Origin: a virus
IMG/VR virus record: IMGVR_UViG_3300036791_001655
Span: 1-49,705 of that record
Direction: 5' to 3' (one strand)
DNA length: 49,705 nucleotides
Shown here: positions 8,049-20,300 of the stretch, one piece after another
How the letters are laid out: each line of letters opens with the position of its first letter
Position numbering within the stretch: position 1 is the first letter of the stretch
Position numbers and translations under genes: made by a program
Notes under the pieces: model-generated
The model's input: only the letters and a program-made list of their open reading frames with translations
Databases searched by the model: none
Told to the model about the DNA's origin: nothing

Positions 8049-9820
8049 TGATTGAGGATAAAAATCGTATCTATGACGGGTTCCAGACCCTGGAAAGCGG
8101 GGTGGACGCCGGTCGCGCGCCTAACCTGATCGATGTCAACCAGGTCGCTTCAGCTGAAAACATGGTCTTTCGCGGCGGCCGGGCCAAGACCCGACCCGGG
8201 ATACGCAATTACCCTCTGACTGTCTCAAACGGATCCAACACGGTTGGCGGCCAAACCGCCACTGATGCTTTTTTTAACGGCATGCTCCAGTCAGCCTGTT
8301 ATTACGCACCGCCCAACGGAACAGAGTGCTTCATGGTAATGAGCGCCGGTCGGCTTTTTCAGGTTACCCCGCGCGAGAACACAGTGACTGTGGCTGAAAT
8401 AGTCATGTCACCTATCAACAACCCAACTTATACCAATTACATAATTCAGGCTGATAAGTTCCTGATCGTCCAGGATGGCCAGTCACCGCCGATAATTTTT
8501 GACGGCGCAATGGCGCGAAGAAGCAACATTTTGAGCCAGGAAGTTCCCGTTGGAACCCTCATGGCCTACGGGATGGGACGCTTGGTCGTGGTGCGTCCCG
8601 ACTTTAGTAGCATTGTTTTTGGCGATCTTTACGGTTCCCACCCCGAGAAACCTGATCCCGGGGATTCGATAATTCAGTTTACTGAGACAACTTATCTGGC
8701 GGAAGGTTTTGATGCCCGGATCCCCTTTGATTTGGGAAAAGCAACTGCTGCGACCTTCTTTCCCCAGCTTGATACTTCTACCGGCAACGGGCAGCTGATG
8801 GTCTTTTGCGAGCGGGGAGCGGCTTCTTTCTTCCTTTCGTTGGACAGGAGCCAGTGGAAGACTGCCGCGTTTCAACAGCTGGCTCTTTTGACCACGGGGT
8901 TGCGCGGCTGGCGTTCCATTTCCGCAGTCAACGAAGATCTCTGGTTTCGGAGTGAGGACGGATGGCGCAGCTATCGTCAGGCCCGGAGCGAACCGCTTGG
9001 CTGGGCGCATATCCCTCTTTCTACCAATGTTCATCAATACTTGGACAACGACACCCCATCGCTCCTGTATCTGATTAACTCGATCTATTTTGATAACCGG
9101 ATCATTGCTACCTGCAACCCTTACTGGAACAATGGTCGGCCTTATCATACCGGGATGGTTGTAGTGGATTTTGATATCCTGTCCTCTTTCGGAACCAAGT
9201 TTCGCCCAGCCTGGAACGGGCGTTGGACGGGGATAAATGTAACTCAGTTGGTCGTCGGTATTTTTGGCGGTGTCCGGCGCGCCTTTGCTTTTGGAATAGA
9301 TGATAACGCCCAAAACGCTCTCTACGAGATCAGCCTGAGCGACAAAGACGATTTCGGGGACACCGAGATAGAGTGGGAACTGGTCACCCGGGCTTTTGAT
9401 TTTGGCAAGCTTTACCAAAGTAGTAGTCCCTTTAATGAGAACGAACTATACGATGCCGATGTCTGGTTCAGCGATGTGGTAGATACCCAGACACAGATGG
9501 ACTTTTTTTACAAACCGGACAATTATCCTCAGTGGATCCGATGGCAGCTCTTTTCCAACCGCGCTAAACTGGTTGGGACACCTTCCACAATCACAAGTGG
9601 GGGAGTCCCGGTTGCGACCGCTGGATTTGCTCCGCGCCTTTCCCTGGGTAAACCGCCAGATGATTATGACCCGGCCAATACCAGCCGCCTCTTGCGGCGC
9701 GGATACGAGTTTCAGCTTAAACTCAACGGGAGAGGCCATCTCCAGATCGATCGACTCCGGGTTCATGCCCAGCGCACCGTGGAACGAAGTCGGGGACTTG
9801 AACTCCAGAAAGGAATTTAA
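8048..9820 (+). CDS. Neck or tail structural protein, probably beta-propeller
   Basis: I place the start at the ATG at 8048, which overlaps the previous stop as TAATG. The protein is then 590 residues. The N-terminus (FRGGRAKTRPGIRNYP at about residues 38-53) is typical of a podophage family that lines the tail or stabilises packaged DNA, comparable in role to P22 gp10. The remainder shows repeated aromatic and acidic strand pairs (WFRSEDGWRSYRQ, WNGRWTGINVTQL), as in propeller folds. It lies between a disordered virion protein and a collar-type fibre protein. The propeller assignment is inference from strand pattern. Confidence 0.6.
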   Translation: MIEDKNRIYDGFQTLESGVDAGRAPNLIDVNQVASAENMVFRGGRAKTRPGIRNYPLTVSNGSNTVGGQTATDAFFNGMLQSACYYAPPNGTECFMVMSAGRLFQVTPRENTVTVAEIVMSPINNPTYTNYIIQADKFLIVQDGQSPPIIFDGAMARRSNILSQEVPVGTLMAYGMGRLVVVRPDFSSIVFGDLYGSHPEKPDPGDSIIQFTETTYLAEGFDARIPFDLGKATAATFFPQLDTSTGNGQLMVFCERGAASFFLSLDRSQWKTAAFQQLALLTTGLRGWRSISAVNEDLWFRSEDGWRSYRQARSEPLGWAHIPLSTNVHQYLDNDTPSLLYLINSIYFDNRIIATCNPYWNNGRPYHTGMVVVDFDILSSFGTKFRPAWNGRWTGINVTQLVVGIFGGVRRAFAFGIDDNAQNALYEISLSDKDDFGDTEIEWELVTRAFDFGKLYQSSSPFNENELYDADVWFSDVVDTQTQMDFFYKPDNYPQWIRWQLFSNRAKLVGTPSTITSGGVPVATAGFAPRLSLGKPPDDYDPANTSRLLRRGYEFQLKLNGRGHLQIDRLRVHAQRTVERSRGLELQKGI

Positions 9821-10569
9821 TGCCATCACCTACTTTTACTCCCCAGCTCGGGTTACCCGATCCTACCGCAACACCTCTCAACGTGACCGAGTTAGTCACG
9901 CTGCTTAATTCTCTCTTCCTTCCCGTTTCGGTCGGAAATTACAATGCCCAGATAGTCACCGGGAGCAATACTCCGGCAGTAGCCGATCAGGATAAGTTGT
10001 GGTTTAAGACAAATGTTTCAGGAGCGCCTATTGGGTTTTATATATTCAATTCCGGTGTCTGGCGACCTGTTTACAACGGTAAAATAGGTGAAATAACATC
10101 TTTCACTGGTGATCCTACCGTGTATTTTGATGGAACCGGAAAAGGAATAGTAGGAGGACAATGGGACGGGTGGGCGGCCTGCAACGGCAACAATGGCACA
10201 CCTGATATGAGAGACAGGTTCCTGGTTTGTAACAGTACCTTTGTAGCAACTAATCAACCTGCTACTGTTATTACCGGGACAGCGGCTGCTACCGGAGGCA
10301 GTGTTCCTTCAGCTTACACTATTAAGGAAAGTGATCTTCCTACCTATAATCCAATCTTTGCGGGAGCGAATTACAGCGCCGGAGCAGGAACGCCAACCTA
10401 TCATATTCTTGTTGATAACAACTGGATCAATTATTTCCAACATTCTTCAGTTCAGGATCCAAACACCGGTAACACAAATTATGGAGCGCCTCCCGGTACT
10501 CCTCAAACTGTTGTTCCGATTGTTCCACCCTTTTACTGTGTCATGTTTGCCATGTTCATAGGATTCTAA
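9820..10569 (+). CDS. Tail collar-type fibre protein
   Basis: This 249-residue protein has the signature of phage tail collar domains, CNGNNGTPDMRDRF at about residues 127-140, in which the DMRDRF block is diagnostic. The following segment, rich in small and polar residues and ending in PPFYCVMFAMFIGF, is the usual closing strand of that fold. It follows the propeller-like protein with a one-base overlap and precedes a 586-residue structural protein. It probably forms part of a short tail fibre. No enzymatic motif is seen. Confidence 0.75.
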   Translation: MPSPTFTPQLGLPDPTATPLNVTELVTLLNSLFLPVSVGNYNAQIVTGSNTPAVADQDKLWFKTNVSGAPIGFYIFNSGVWRPVYNGKIGEITSFTGDPTVYFDGTGKGIVGGQWDGWAACNGNNGTPDMRDRFLVCNSTFVATNQPATVITGTAAATGGSVPSAYTIKESDLPTYNPIFAGANYSAGAGTPTYHILVDNNWINYFQHSSVQDPNTGNTNYGAPPGTPQTVVPIVPPFYCVMFAMFIGF

Positions 10570-10570
10570 T

Positions 10571-12331
10571 ATGGCATCAGGAGGACTTACCTTTGGTTTG
10601 GCAGCTCCGTTCCTGGCCCGGGTCGTGGACAACGGCATTTCCTATGATGATCCACGGGTCATCGAGCGCACCAATGCCGCCACTAAATTGATCCTCGACC
10701 ACATGATCCCGGTCGGGGGGATGGCGACTTACAATGTGCTCGGTGGCGGCACGGATGGGAGAACATTCCTGTTGCCAAAAGAGCTTGAGAACGCAATAGC
10801 GATTGAGACCGTCGATAGCTCGACTGTCAACTCGGCTTTTTCTCCGCAGGGCTGGATCGAACTGGTCAATAACTTTGCCTATATCGATCCAAATGCGCAG
10901 CATGATAACCCGTTAATCGACCAGTTTTTGCAGCCTGACCCGGCTGACCCAACCATTTTACGAAGACAATATTATTATCCGGGCATTACTACCCCGGCCA
11001 CTGTCTCTATCACCGGGGCAAAACGCTATCTGCCCATTACCGGCAACAATGATTATCTGATTGTCCAGAACATTGAAGCCCTAAAACGGGTGATTCTTTC
11101 CATCGAACGAACCGAGAACAACGCCCCGGATGAAGCGGACAAATATCTCAAACAGGCTCTGGAGATTTTACAGGCCGAGGTCAAAAAACATTTGCTCGAT
11201 CCGATTAACTCCCTCAGGCGCAAAGCCGCTTATCAGCAAGATGCTATACCAGCAAACGGGTTTGCGATTGGTTCCCTGGCCAATGTCCGTGCGCGCCTGG
11301 CCTTGGAAGTGCCCGGGTATCTGGCCAAGGGCAAAATCGAGCTGAATGACGCCATTAACCATGCCCTGGGAACAATCGTGACTGAGGAGAACACACTTCG
11401 ATTTGCCGGTCGGCTCGGAGTTCACGAAAGCATTACCGAACTAACCTTTGCTTATGCGCTCAATGATTCGCAGCTCTTGAGTGACCTGATCCCGGGGTCG
11501 GTTGGGGTCAAGGATTTTGATATTATCCGTCGCTTGTGCGCTTCCTATTTTGCGACTGATCCAGCGCAAGCACAGCCCTTGGAAGACAAAGCGATTGAGT
11601 TACTCGGCAAGCGCCTGAGCGAGCGAATGGAGTTTCTGCGTCACAACGATTACACAAATACCCTTAATAGCGCGACAGTTGGAACCGTTGCTTGGACGGT
11701 TGCCCGGTTGGCCTTGGAAGTCCCAGGCGGCTTGAGCCTGACTACGGTTGAAATGCAGCGCGCCTTTGAAATGGCTGAGAAGCGGCTAATCGACCTGGGC
11801 AAATACAAAGACACGATTGAGCTGTTCACAGCGGATGTGGTGGCCGGGGAAGTCTTTTTCCCGCCCCAGATCGAGTCAGTCCTGGCGATTGATCTGGATG
11901 GGATCCCGATCCCGGTGCGGGGCGCGCTCTTTGAATATCTCCAGAACGGCCCGGGGATAGACATCATTATTGGCCAGCGCCTGGTTGACATGGGAGAGGT
12001 CTATTTTCCCGAAAACGGCCTGACCCGGCGCAAATATCTGCTGCGCACAACCGACACCATAAGTCACACCATATCTATTGTCGGCAAGATCCGCTGGTAT
12101 CCCAAAGCGCAGGATGAACCTACTACAATCAAGAATTTTGAGGCGCTCCGGCTAATGACCCAGGCGATTATCCTCGAAATGGGCGAGAAATGGCAGGAAG
12201 CAGCCGCGGCATCGGCCAACGCCAAAGGAGTGCTGGACAAGGAACTGGCTGAGTTTTTGGCCGGGATCGAGCACACCATTCATATCCAGACCTACGGATT
12301 CGGACTCGGAGATGTGGGCCAGATATTATGA
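10571..12331 (+). CDS. Probable virion structural protein, family not recognised
   Basis: This 586-residue protein is not low-complexity. It contains two copies of a related segment beginning (A)RLALEVPG at about residues 238 and 378, each within a helical stretch (ARLALEVPGYLAKGKIELND and ARLALEVPGGLSLTTVEMQ), suggesting an internal duplication. A central region holds another helical block, LAASYF-like. It ends with TGA at 12329. It lies between tail fibre and internal virion proteins in the late operon, so a tail or neck role is likely. I cannot name the family. Confidence 0.6.
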   Translation: MASGGLTFGLAAPFLARVVDNGISYDDPRVIERTNAATKLILDHMIPVGGMATYNVLGGGTDGRTFLLPKELENAIAIETVDSSTVNSAFSPQGWIELVNNFAYIDPNAQHDNPLIDQFLQPDPADPTILRRQYYYPGITTPATVSITGAKRYLPITGNNDYLIVQNIEALKRVILSIERTENNAPDEADKYLKQALEILQAEVKKHLLDPINSLRRKAAYQQDAIPANGFAIGSLANVRARLALEVPGYLAKGKIELNDAINHALGTIVTEENTLRFAGRLGVHESITELTFAYALNDSQLLSDLIPGSVGVKDFDIIRRLCASYFATDPAQAQPLEDKAIELLGKRLSERMEFLRHNDYTNTLNSATVGTVAWTVARLALEVPGGLSLTTVEMQRAFEMAEKRLIDLGKYKDTIELFTADVVAGEVFFPPQIESVLAIDLDGIPIPVRGALFEYLQNGPGIDIIIGQRLVDMGEVYFPENGLTRRKYLLRTTDTISHTISIVGKIRWYPKAQDEPTTIKNFEALRLMTQAIILEMGEKWQEAAAASANAKGVLDKELAEFLAGIEHTIHIQTYGFGLGDVGQIL

Positions 12332-12355
12332 CGACTAGCTTGAGGAGATAAGAAC

Positions 12356-13348
12356 ATGGCAAACGGAGTGACAGGATATCAAACTGAGGATATCCCGATT
12401 CTTTCTGATGTGTTTGGGGCCAAACCAGCAGTTGCTCCATACACCCCGACAATCTTTTCCGAGGAACAGTTAAAATCGCTGACCGAAAACCTGGCTGCGA
12501 TGCCCAAGATTTCGGAGCTGGGCACTCAGTATTACGATTACATGTCCGGGGCGATGGAGCGCGCCATCCCCGGTTTTGCCGATATCTTAAAAGAAGGCGG
12601 CACACTGACTGCAAAAATGGAAAGCACGGCAGGCCAAGAGCTGGCCGGTCAGATTCCGCAGGATGTGGTTGACCAGGTACAGCGCAGCTCAGCTTATCAA
12701 TCGCTCCTTTCTGGGACGGGAGGCAGCCCAATGGCAAGCGCCAATCTGGCCCGTAACCTCGGGCTAACTTCACTCGATTTAATTGGTGCAGGTGCGAATT
12801 TGCAGGGCCAGGCCGGGAACGCAGCACAACAGTGGAGCGGGTTGGCTGCCCGCAACATTATGAACCCGGCTGCCTTTTTCATTAGCCCGCAGGAACAGGC
12901 CGCGCAGACTATGCAGAACAATCTTTACACGCAAGCGACCCAGCAGCTGGCTAATAACCTGGCCGCTGCGCCCAGCCCGGTGGCCAAGGGAGTAAGCGAC
13001 ACCATTATTAATTTGCTTGGAGCATATCTGGGTGCCGGGAAAGGCGGAGGTGCCGGAGGAACAGCTCCCAGTTACAGTCCAAGCCAGTATGCCGGTCAAC
13101 AAGCTTTCGCACCAGCTTCTGGCTGGCAGCCTGCTCAATCTGGCACAGCGGCAATAGGAGCTTCACTTGCTGGCCCGCAAGCTTATCCTCAGACAGCTGA
13201 TCCTTTTAATGTAGGGGTTCCCGGCGGTTATGGCGCGCCTTCAGGCTATGGAACCACTACTCCAATCCCTTACACTCCGGTGGATTACACAGGGACAACG
13301 GCTTTTACCGGGACTAATACGGATCCTTTCAACATAGGAGGATATTAA
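12356..13348 (+). CDS. Internal virion (ejection) protein candidate
   Basis: This is a 330-residue protein with a good ribosome site (GAGGAG about 10 bases before ATG). The first 200 residues are helical and alanine, glutamine and asparagine rich. The last third is G, P, T and Y rich and probably disordered (GYGAPSGYGTTTPIPY). It is the first of three consecutive genes, followed by a coiled-coil protein and a 2192-residue protein. That arrangement of one small, one medium and one giant protein resembles ejection-protein sets of podoviruses. No enzymatic motif seen. The ejection role is inferred from composition and order. Confidence 0.55.
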   Translation: MANGVTGYQTEDIPILSDVFGAKPAVAPYTPTIFSEEQLKSLTENLAAMPKISELGTQYYDYMSGAMERAIPGFADILKEGGTLTAKMESTAGQELAGQIPQDVVDQVQRSSAYQSLLSGTGGSPMASANLARNLGLTSLDLIGAGANLQGQAGNAAQQWSGLAARNIMNPAAFFISPQEQAAQTMQNNLYTQATQQLANNLAAAPSPVAKGVSDTIINLLGAYLGAGKGGGAGGTAPSYSPSQYAGQQAFAPASGWQPAQSGTAAIGASLAGPQAYPQTADPFNVGVPGGYGAPSGYGTTTPIPYTPVDYTGTTAFTGTNTDPFNIGGY

Positions 13349-13349
13349 A

Positions 13350-14396
13350 GTGGCAAACGGTGGCGGAGGCGCATTAGAAGCTCAACAGCGGATCGCAGCC
13401 GATATTCCTTACAAGAATATTGCCCTGGAAAATCCAGCTGACAGGTTCCTGAACGCCTGGAGTATGGCGACCCAGCTCAAACTGAAAAAGAGTGAGATTG
13501 AAGGCAAAATGCAGGCGTTGGCCGAGCGCAACCGGCAACTGGAAATGACGGGAGATCTGCGGGAGAGAGAATTTTCCCTGCGCGCAATGATGGATCAATC
13601 AAAAATGCAGCACATGGGCGACATGTATGACCTGGCCACGCAACGGCTTGAGTTGGACAGCACCCGGGCCACCAACACCGCAGAAAACCAGCGGCAGAGA
13701 AATGAGATTGCGATGGATGCTTTTGATCTGCGCAAGAATCAGGATGAAAGAAGGATAAATGCCCAGGGCGGGATGGCAAGCCTGGAAGCTCAACTCTCCT
13801 CGGAAGGTCTAACCCCGGGGACGCGGGAATACCAGAAAGCTTTGGTTGAACGGGCCACTCCTTACCTGCGCGATTTGCCCACCAGTGAAAGTAACGCTTG
13901 GTTACGGCAACTTTACAATAACAGCAACACCGCTTCGGAGCGGGAAACCCGCCAACTGCAAATGAAGCAGGAGATGATGCGCCGTGATATTGGTTCAACT
14001 CTTTTTGGCAACCCGGCAGTTCAGGATTTGTCACCGCTTCTCCACCCGGAAGATCTTCCCGATGAAAAGGTAGCCACGCCAGGTATTCCATGGCATTTCT
14101 GGGAGACAACTCCACCAAAAACTACCGGTCGGAAACTGCTCATTTCAGTCGATGCTGCCGGTCGGCCAATTCAAAAGGCCGTCAGCATGGCTGATCTTAC
14201 CCGGGCCAGAAAACAGTATGAAGATGTGATGAAAGAGCAGGGCGAGATCGCTCCAAAGATCAATGATCCAGATCTGGGTGTGTATGCCAAACCAGCAAGC
14301 ACGCTGCGGGATCGGGCGCTCAGGGTGCGGGAAAATCCAGGTGCCAGCGCAGAAGCCAAGGCGGCAGCTGAACAATACCTGAACAACAACCCTTGA
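13350..14396 (+). CDS. Coiled-coil internal virion protein candidate
   Basis: The start is GTG at 13350, preceded by AGGAGG 7 bases upstream, and the previous stop is one base away. The 348-residue protein is dominated by charged helices. Residues about 35-140 read as a long coiled coil (KKSEIEGKMQALAERNRQLE), and the C-terminus ends in further A and E rich helix. It is the middle member of the internal-virion gene trio. Function beyond that is unknown. Confidence 0.6.
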   Translation: MANGGGGALEAQQRIAADIPYKNIALENPADRFLNAWSMATQLKLKKSEIEGKMQALAERNRQLEMTGDLREREFSLRAMMDQSKMQHMGDMYDLATQRLELDSTRATNTAENQRQRNEIAMDAFDLRKNQDERRINAQGGMASLEAQLSSEGLTPGTREYQKALVERATPYLRDLPTSESNAWLRQLYNNSNTASERETRQLQMKQEMMRRDIGSTLFGNPAVQDLSPLLHPEDLPDEKVATPGIPWHFWETTPPKTTGRKLLISVDAAGRPIQKAVSMADLTRARKQYEDVMKEQGEIAPKINDPDLGVYAKPASTLRDRALRVRENPGASAEAKAAAEQYLNNNP

Positions 14397-14397
14397 A

Positions 14398-17300
14398 ATG
14401 CCCGATCCAGACCAGGATTTTATTGATGCGGTCAATAGCCAGTCCAGGCCGTCATCATCCCCGGGCATAACAGGAACTGCTGACCCGGATCAGGATTTTA
14501 TCAATGCTGTAAGAGGATCCCGTGGTGGATCTGCACCAAATTCCCTCACTCCGCAGACCGATCGGGCGATGCAGAACGCTGCCGCCCAGATTACCGCTGC
14601 TAACAAAACGAGTGCCCTGGAGGCTGGTGCCGGTGCTTTTGTCAGGAATGTCGCCCCGACCGCAGCATTTGTAGGTGCTTTGCCTTTAGGTGCAGCAGCT
14701 TTTGGAGCACTTGGCGAAGCACTCGCGGGGCCGCCGGGCGCTCTTGTCGGCGGTGTATTTGGCGGTTTAGGTACGGGATATATTGCTGCTGATGAAACTG
14801 CCAAAGCGCAACGCGCCCTTGCCCAGCGAATATCGCCTCACGGGGTTTTTTCCCCCGAAGTCGAAGAGATGCAGGCAAGGGAACATCCTATTGCGACATT
14901 GGTGGGAGGCTCACTTGCTTTAGGCAGACCCAATCCCATGAATATTCTTCGGGCTGCCCGCACACTTGCCACCGAAGATGGGCAACAAGCCTTGGGCACA
15001 CTGATCCGAACAAGGAGTGTCGCTGGACTAACCCCGGAGAAACGGGCAGAGGTATTTAATCTACTCAATGTCGGGCAGATGGGATTCTTCAATGCGGCCT
15101 TTAACATCAAAACGCAGTTGCAGAGAGGTAATTTTAGCTGGGAAGAACTCGCTGCGGCTGCCGGGACTGGGGCGCTCTTTAATAAGCCGTGGGTATTTTA
15201 TCCAAATCCAGAAGCAGCTGCCTTACGCGAATCTATCAAGCCCAAGCCCGGTGCTGCGCCGCCAGGAGCTGCGCCCCCGGGGACAATGCCTCCGGGCGGC
15301 GGGCCGCCAGGTGTGCCACCTCCAGGTGGAGCGCCAGGCGGAGTTACAGGCGCGCCAGCAGGGGCGGCAGCTCCATCGCCGAGAAATTATGAAGAGTGGA
15401 TCAGGAGCAGGCACGCCGGGACAGGGATCCCCGCGCCGCCCCTCGCAGCACCAGTTTCAATCGAAGCACCAATCGGAACAGCAAAAGAAATACCAGGAAC
15501 ACCACCATATGCCGTCAAGTCAAGTACTGCACAAATTCAAGGAAGGGAAACTCCACTCGGGGTCGAAGCACGGCCCGAAAGTCAAATCCCGCGCCCAGGC
15601 GATAGCGATTATGCTCTCGGAGAAGCGCAAAGAGGAGCACCAGGGAGGGAAGTACCACCGGAACCCGTTTCCGCCGCCCCATCCGTGGCTGGAGCGCCAT
15701 CGGAGCGAGCATATGAACCGCCGGTAGAAGAACGCCCGCCAAGTCCGTATTTCATTCAAGGTAACCCTAGAAGTGGGTATGGCGTTTTCGATCGGCGCAC
15801 CAAAAGTCCTCAACCACTTGTTACCAGCGGAAGTCTGGCCAGCGCCGTGCAATCCAAAAATAATCTGGATTCAGCCTTTTTTAAGGAGCTGGCCGGTAAA
15901 GCGGTAGAGACAGTTCAAGAGAAAACCGCTGAAGAACTAAGGACGCCAGATTTTGCATCCGAACTTGAAAGAGCGCGCGCAGAGGCCGCTGCATATCACG
16001 ATCGAGGTCAGCTGGCACCGGTCGCTCTTAACCGGCGGATCCGGCAGCTGGAAGAAGAAGCATCCCCGGAACGCGCCGAGGAAGCACGACTCAGAGCCGA
16101 GCATGAAGCGGAATTGACCGCTGGAGCGCAGGAATACCAGGAACGCGGCGGACAAGAGCTGCTTCCTGCCATTAAAGAGCTTGGCGGAATCAATCCCAAC
16201 TCACCCCATTTTAAGGATCTAGGGGAAGCGTTCCAAAAATCCTCCAAGTTCACGCAAGGCAAGTTTGCCAAAGCGGTCAGCGGCGAGAAACTCAACTATG
16301 GTGATCTCTTTAATAAAGATGCTCCTGATGACGATAGAATTGTTCTGGGACTGCGGGCAAAAGGTTTTGATGTAGATACCCCGGGGCAACTGGCTGACAT
16401 GCTCGATACCCGGCTGCGGTCACCTGAAAGAAAATTCTGGGGAATGGAGGAGCGTGGCCGGGCAGCAGAAGAACCCATGTATCTCACGCCTGAAGGAGCA
16501 CCAAAACCTCCCTCAGAAGCCGAGCAAGCTCCAAGCCCTATATTGGGTTTCGGGCGGCGCAAGGAAGCCAAGGAGGCAGCCGCGCCTTATACCCCGGGGA
16601 CAGAGAAACCACCCGAGGTGCTTGACCGGGAACTTCAGAACATGTCCGGGCAAGGCACTAAAACAGTATCCTCTACAATCGGCGCAGACGGAGTTGGTGA
16701 GAAAAAAATTAGGTTAACGGCCAATATGGAACAAATGCTGGCTCTCCATAGCGACCAAATGTATAAGAACCCACTCCAGCAAGTAGTCATAAAAGAGCTG
16801 GTTCAAAATTCTCTTGATGCTGTCCGGGCCGCTGGAGCAACCGATGAACATCCTTCAATCATTGACATTACCAATAACCCGGACACACGGGAAATCACAG
16901 TCAAGGATAATGGGACAGGTATGGATCCTGAAGTCATTGAAAACGCCTTTTTCCAGATAGGTGGAACTTACAAGCCGACTGAGAATCAGAACACTTCCGG
17001 CGGCAATGGGTTAGCGAAAACTACTTTTATGATTCCCTCGGACAAAGTGCGCCTAGAAAGCAATAAGAACGGAATTAAATCCGTTGTCGAGGAAACGGGC
17101 AAAAATATCGCAAAAGGAGAGATTACGATAAAAAGCACTCGGACTTCCGATCCTGACGGAACCACAATGACAGTCAAAATTCCCGAGAGCTACATTGATG
17201 CCAATGGCGAGGAGCAGAAGATCAACTTTATCCGTAATCCTAATTATATCCCGTTTTTTTCTAACGATAAGTATGATAGGCGTCCCACGCTTGGCCCGGT

Positions 17301-20300
17301 TAGAATCCGTGTAAACGGAGAGTTCATGGATCATCTGGGTGTAACACAGAAAGACTGGCATAAGGACAACAGCTTTCATTTTTCTTGGGGCGATGCTGAT
17401 GTGTATGTCGATCCATCACACAGTGATTATCCAAAAGCCCACGTTCTGTCTGCCGGGATTCAACAATTCACAATCGGTTCGGGTGAGCTATATGGTGGTT
17501 ATGGCAAACCCACGTTTCCCCATGATGTTATTATCGATGTCCGTTCCAAAGTAAAACCTGCGCACCCTGATTATCCATTCAACCTTCAGAGAGAGGATTT
17601 CAGGGGAAGGCGAGATGCTGACAAAGCGGCGATGATACAGTTCATGCGCCGAAAAGCGACCGAGCAACAACTTTTGCAGGCACAGGATACCTTCAAAAAT
17701 CTCCAGCAACTTCCTTCAGTGGATCCGACCAAGGATCTTTCTCCTGAAGATCTGGCCAAAGTCCGAGAATCCACCTCTGGCAAACAGGAAGTTAAGCCTT
17801 ATACGCCTGAAAAAGTAATCAGCACTGACGTTGGGGTCAGGGATGTGGTTCTGCATTATGAGAGCGGAAGGACTGAGGTAATTCCCAGGGAGAAGTATGT
17901 CAAGCCAGAGGAATCAACTTTCCAAGCGGAAAAGGAAGTAGATTACGAAAAAACCAAGCTTGATGTGACCCAGATGGATCCGACCAAGCCTTGGCTGCAT
18001 AATAATACCAATGTTAAATACACTGACATTAAAGGTGCGCCGGAGTTACTGGCTAAACTCGGCAATGCCCTGACCGGGTTCATGCGGGAATTTGGAAAGG
18101 TTGACGGCTATGAAGATTATAGCCGGACTGATCCGGGTGGATGGTTTGGCGGGATTTCTTTCGACAAGGAGTATCGCGGTCTTAACATGGTGAACCCGTT
18201 CAAGGCTGTCTGGTTTAACCCGGGACTCATGTCCAGTGCTGCGATGAAAAGTCCCCGAGCTGCTGCAATAGAGACTTTACAGATCTTCATCCATGAGTTA
18301 ACTCATATGAATGCGCGCGAAGAAGGGCCGGGATTTACTTCAGAGCAGGTCACTAATTTTGCCCGGATGTTTAACGCTGGCGTTCCTCTTGAGTTATATG
18401 AAAAAGCCCTAAACAACATCTATGAAAAACACTGGGACGCCATCAACCAAATCGGTGACCGACTCAAAGACTACAATACAAAAAATGCTGCCACTAGTTT
18501 CAAGGGTGGTGCAGCCCTTGGCCCGGAACCCGAAAGAGCACAAAGAACTGGTGAAGGTGTACCTGGAGTCGATGTACCGGGGGATGAACGACTTTCGGAA
18601 CAAAGACCAACCGGCCCTGGACGAGCTGAAACGCCAGATCGCAATGCTGGGGCGATCGGGGACATCCTCGCCGGTAAAATCGCTACCGAGAAAAGAGGCG
18701 CGCCCCAAACAGCCCCGGGGGCAGCAGAGCGACCTCCAACAGTCGCAGAATCTCCAGGAAGAGCCGCTCCCGAACCCACCGCTCCAGAACGCGCCGAACC
18801 TTCCCCCGGAGTAACCAGACCGCCAGCACAACCAGGTGCTGCTCCAGCAGCGACTTCGCTCTTTCCCCTTTCGCAGCAACGCCGCCAACCAACCGGCCCG
18901 CAACCCGCTCCGGTTCCAACCGGCCCGGTCGCTCCGCTGCCACCGGAGAAGGCAGCCGAACTAGGGCGCACCAATACCCTGATTGAAACACAAAAAGACA
19001 AACCCCGGCCTTTAACCAGTGAAGAACATGTTCTCTTAAACAAGCGGGAAGCCGAACTTCAGTCGCAACAGAGCAGGATTGCTGCCGATCAGATGGATGC
19101 TTTCCAGCGCGGGGATCAGGCCAGAATTGCTGAAAACGATGTCAAGTATTCTGAGACCCTGGACAAGTTGCAGGATATCCGCAAAGCCCGGGAAGTTGGC
19201 CAGAAAGGACAGCAGGCCAAGCAGGCTGCTCGCGTTGATTCCCCGACTCGGTTTACTCTTGAAAAGATGCTCGACGAGAGGCAGGCGATCGAGAAAGGCC
19301 GTCCTTTAACGAAATTTGAACATGAGAATGTGGTACGGGAATACGACAAAATTAAGGAAAAACAGGACGCGCTTCAAGCTTACCTGCACAGTCCCAAAGC
19401 GACACAATTCTGGGAAAACCTGCGCAAACAGGCGGAAGCCTACCGAAGCGGTAAAGGCAAACTGGAAACGCTTATGCCCCTTAGCAAGGAACACTTGGCC
19501 AAAGCAGCTGAAGCGAAAAAGGCAGAACAGGACTGGATCAATAAACTTGCCCAAGCTCGACGGGACAAACTTTCCTGGTGGCAAAAAAGTCCGGACTTTA
19601 TCATCAAATGGCACCGGGCATGGGTCATTTCCGGCATTCATTCGCTGGAAAAACTGGGTGTTGCTTCGGTTATGGGGACAGTCATACTGCCTGCCCGGGA
19701 AATGGTTGGAACTGCTCTCAAACATCTCCCTGTTGTTGGCGACGTTATTAGTAGAGTAGCCGCACGCGCGCCCCGGGAAGGTTACGGGTTCAACACGCGT
19801 GCCGAAGCAGCGGCTTTTGGGGAGACGTGGAAAAATCTCCTCTCCGATTGGGGTAAGAATATCAGAGGAGAGAAACCGGATTTTGAAAGTGTTTTTGGTA
19901 GAATGCAGGATCTGCCGCCGGAACTGCAAAATTATGTTGGTTTTTTGCATACCGCGATCAAATCGCCATTGGCTCGCAATGAATGGACACGCTCGTTGAT
20001 TCATCGCGCCGAGTTTGATGCCCGGCACGGAGTTGATATTACCGATCCACTGGTTCAAATGGACAGGGGACGACTGGCTTACGAAAATTCAGTTTTCTGG
20101 CGGTTCCAAAACAGAGGGCTGGTCACCACTCTCTATCGCAATCTTTTGGCCTCATTGGCCCGCGCGGGAGGTGGCGCAAAGTTAGCTTCTTACGCTATTC
20201 AAGCCGAATTGCCTGTGGTTCAGGTTCCGAGCAATATCCTGGCCCGCATTTTTGAAGGAGTTTTTGGCACTTTCACAGGTGGCGGAAAAATAGTGGGAAC

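Noticed and set aside
8483-9418. A 311-residue minus-strand frame against the propeller-like gene
   Set aside because: It is antisense to a better frame with clear family motifs and coupling.
15068-15727. A 219-residue plus-strand frame inside the giant gene
   Set aside because: It is a shadow of the P, G and A rich region of the giant protein, with a biased composition and no ribosome site.
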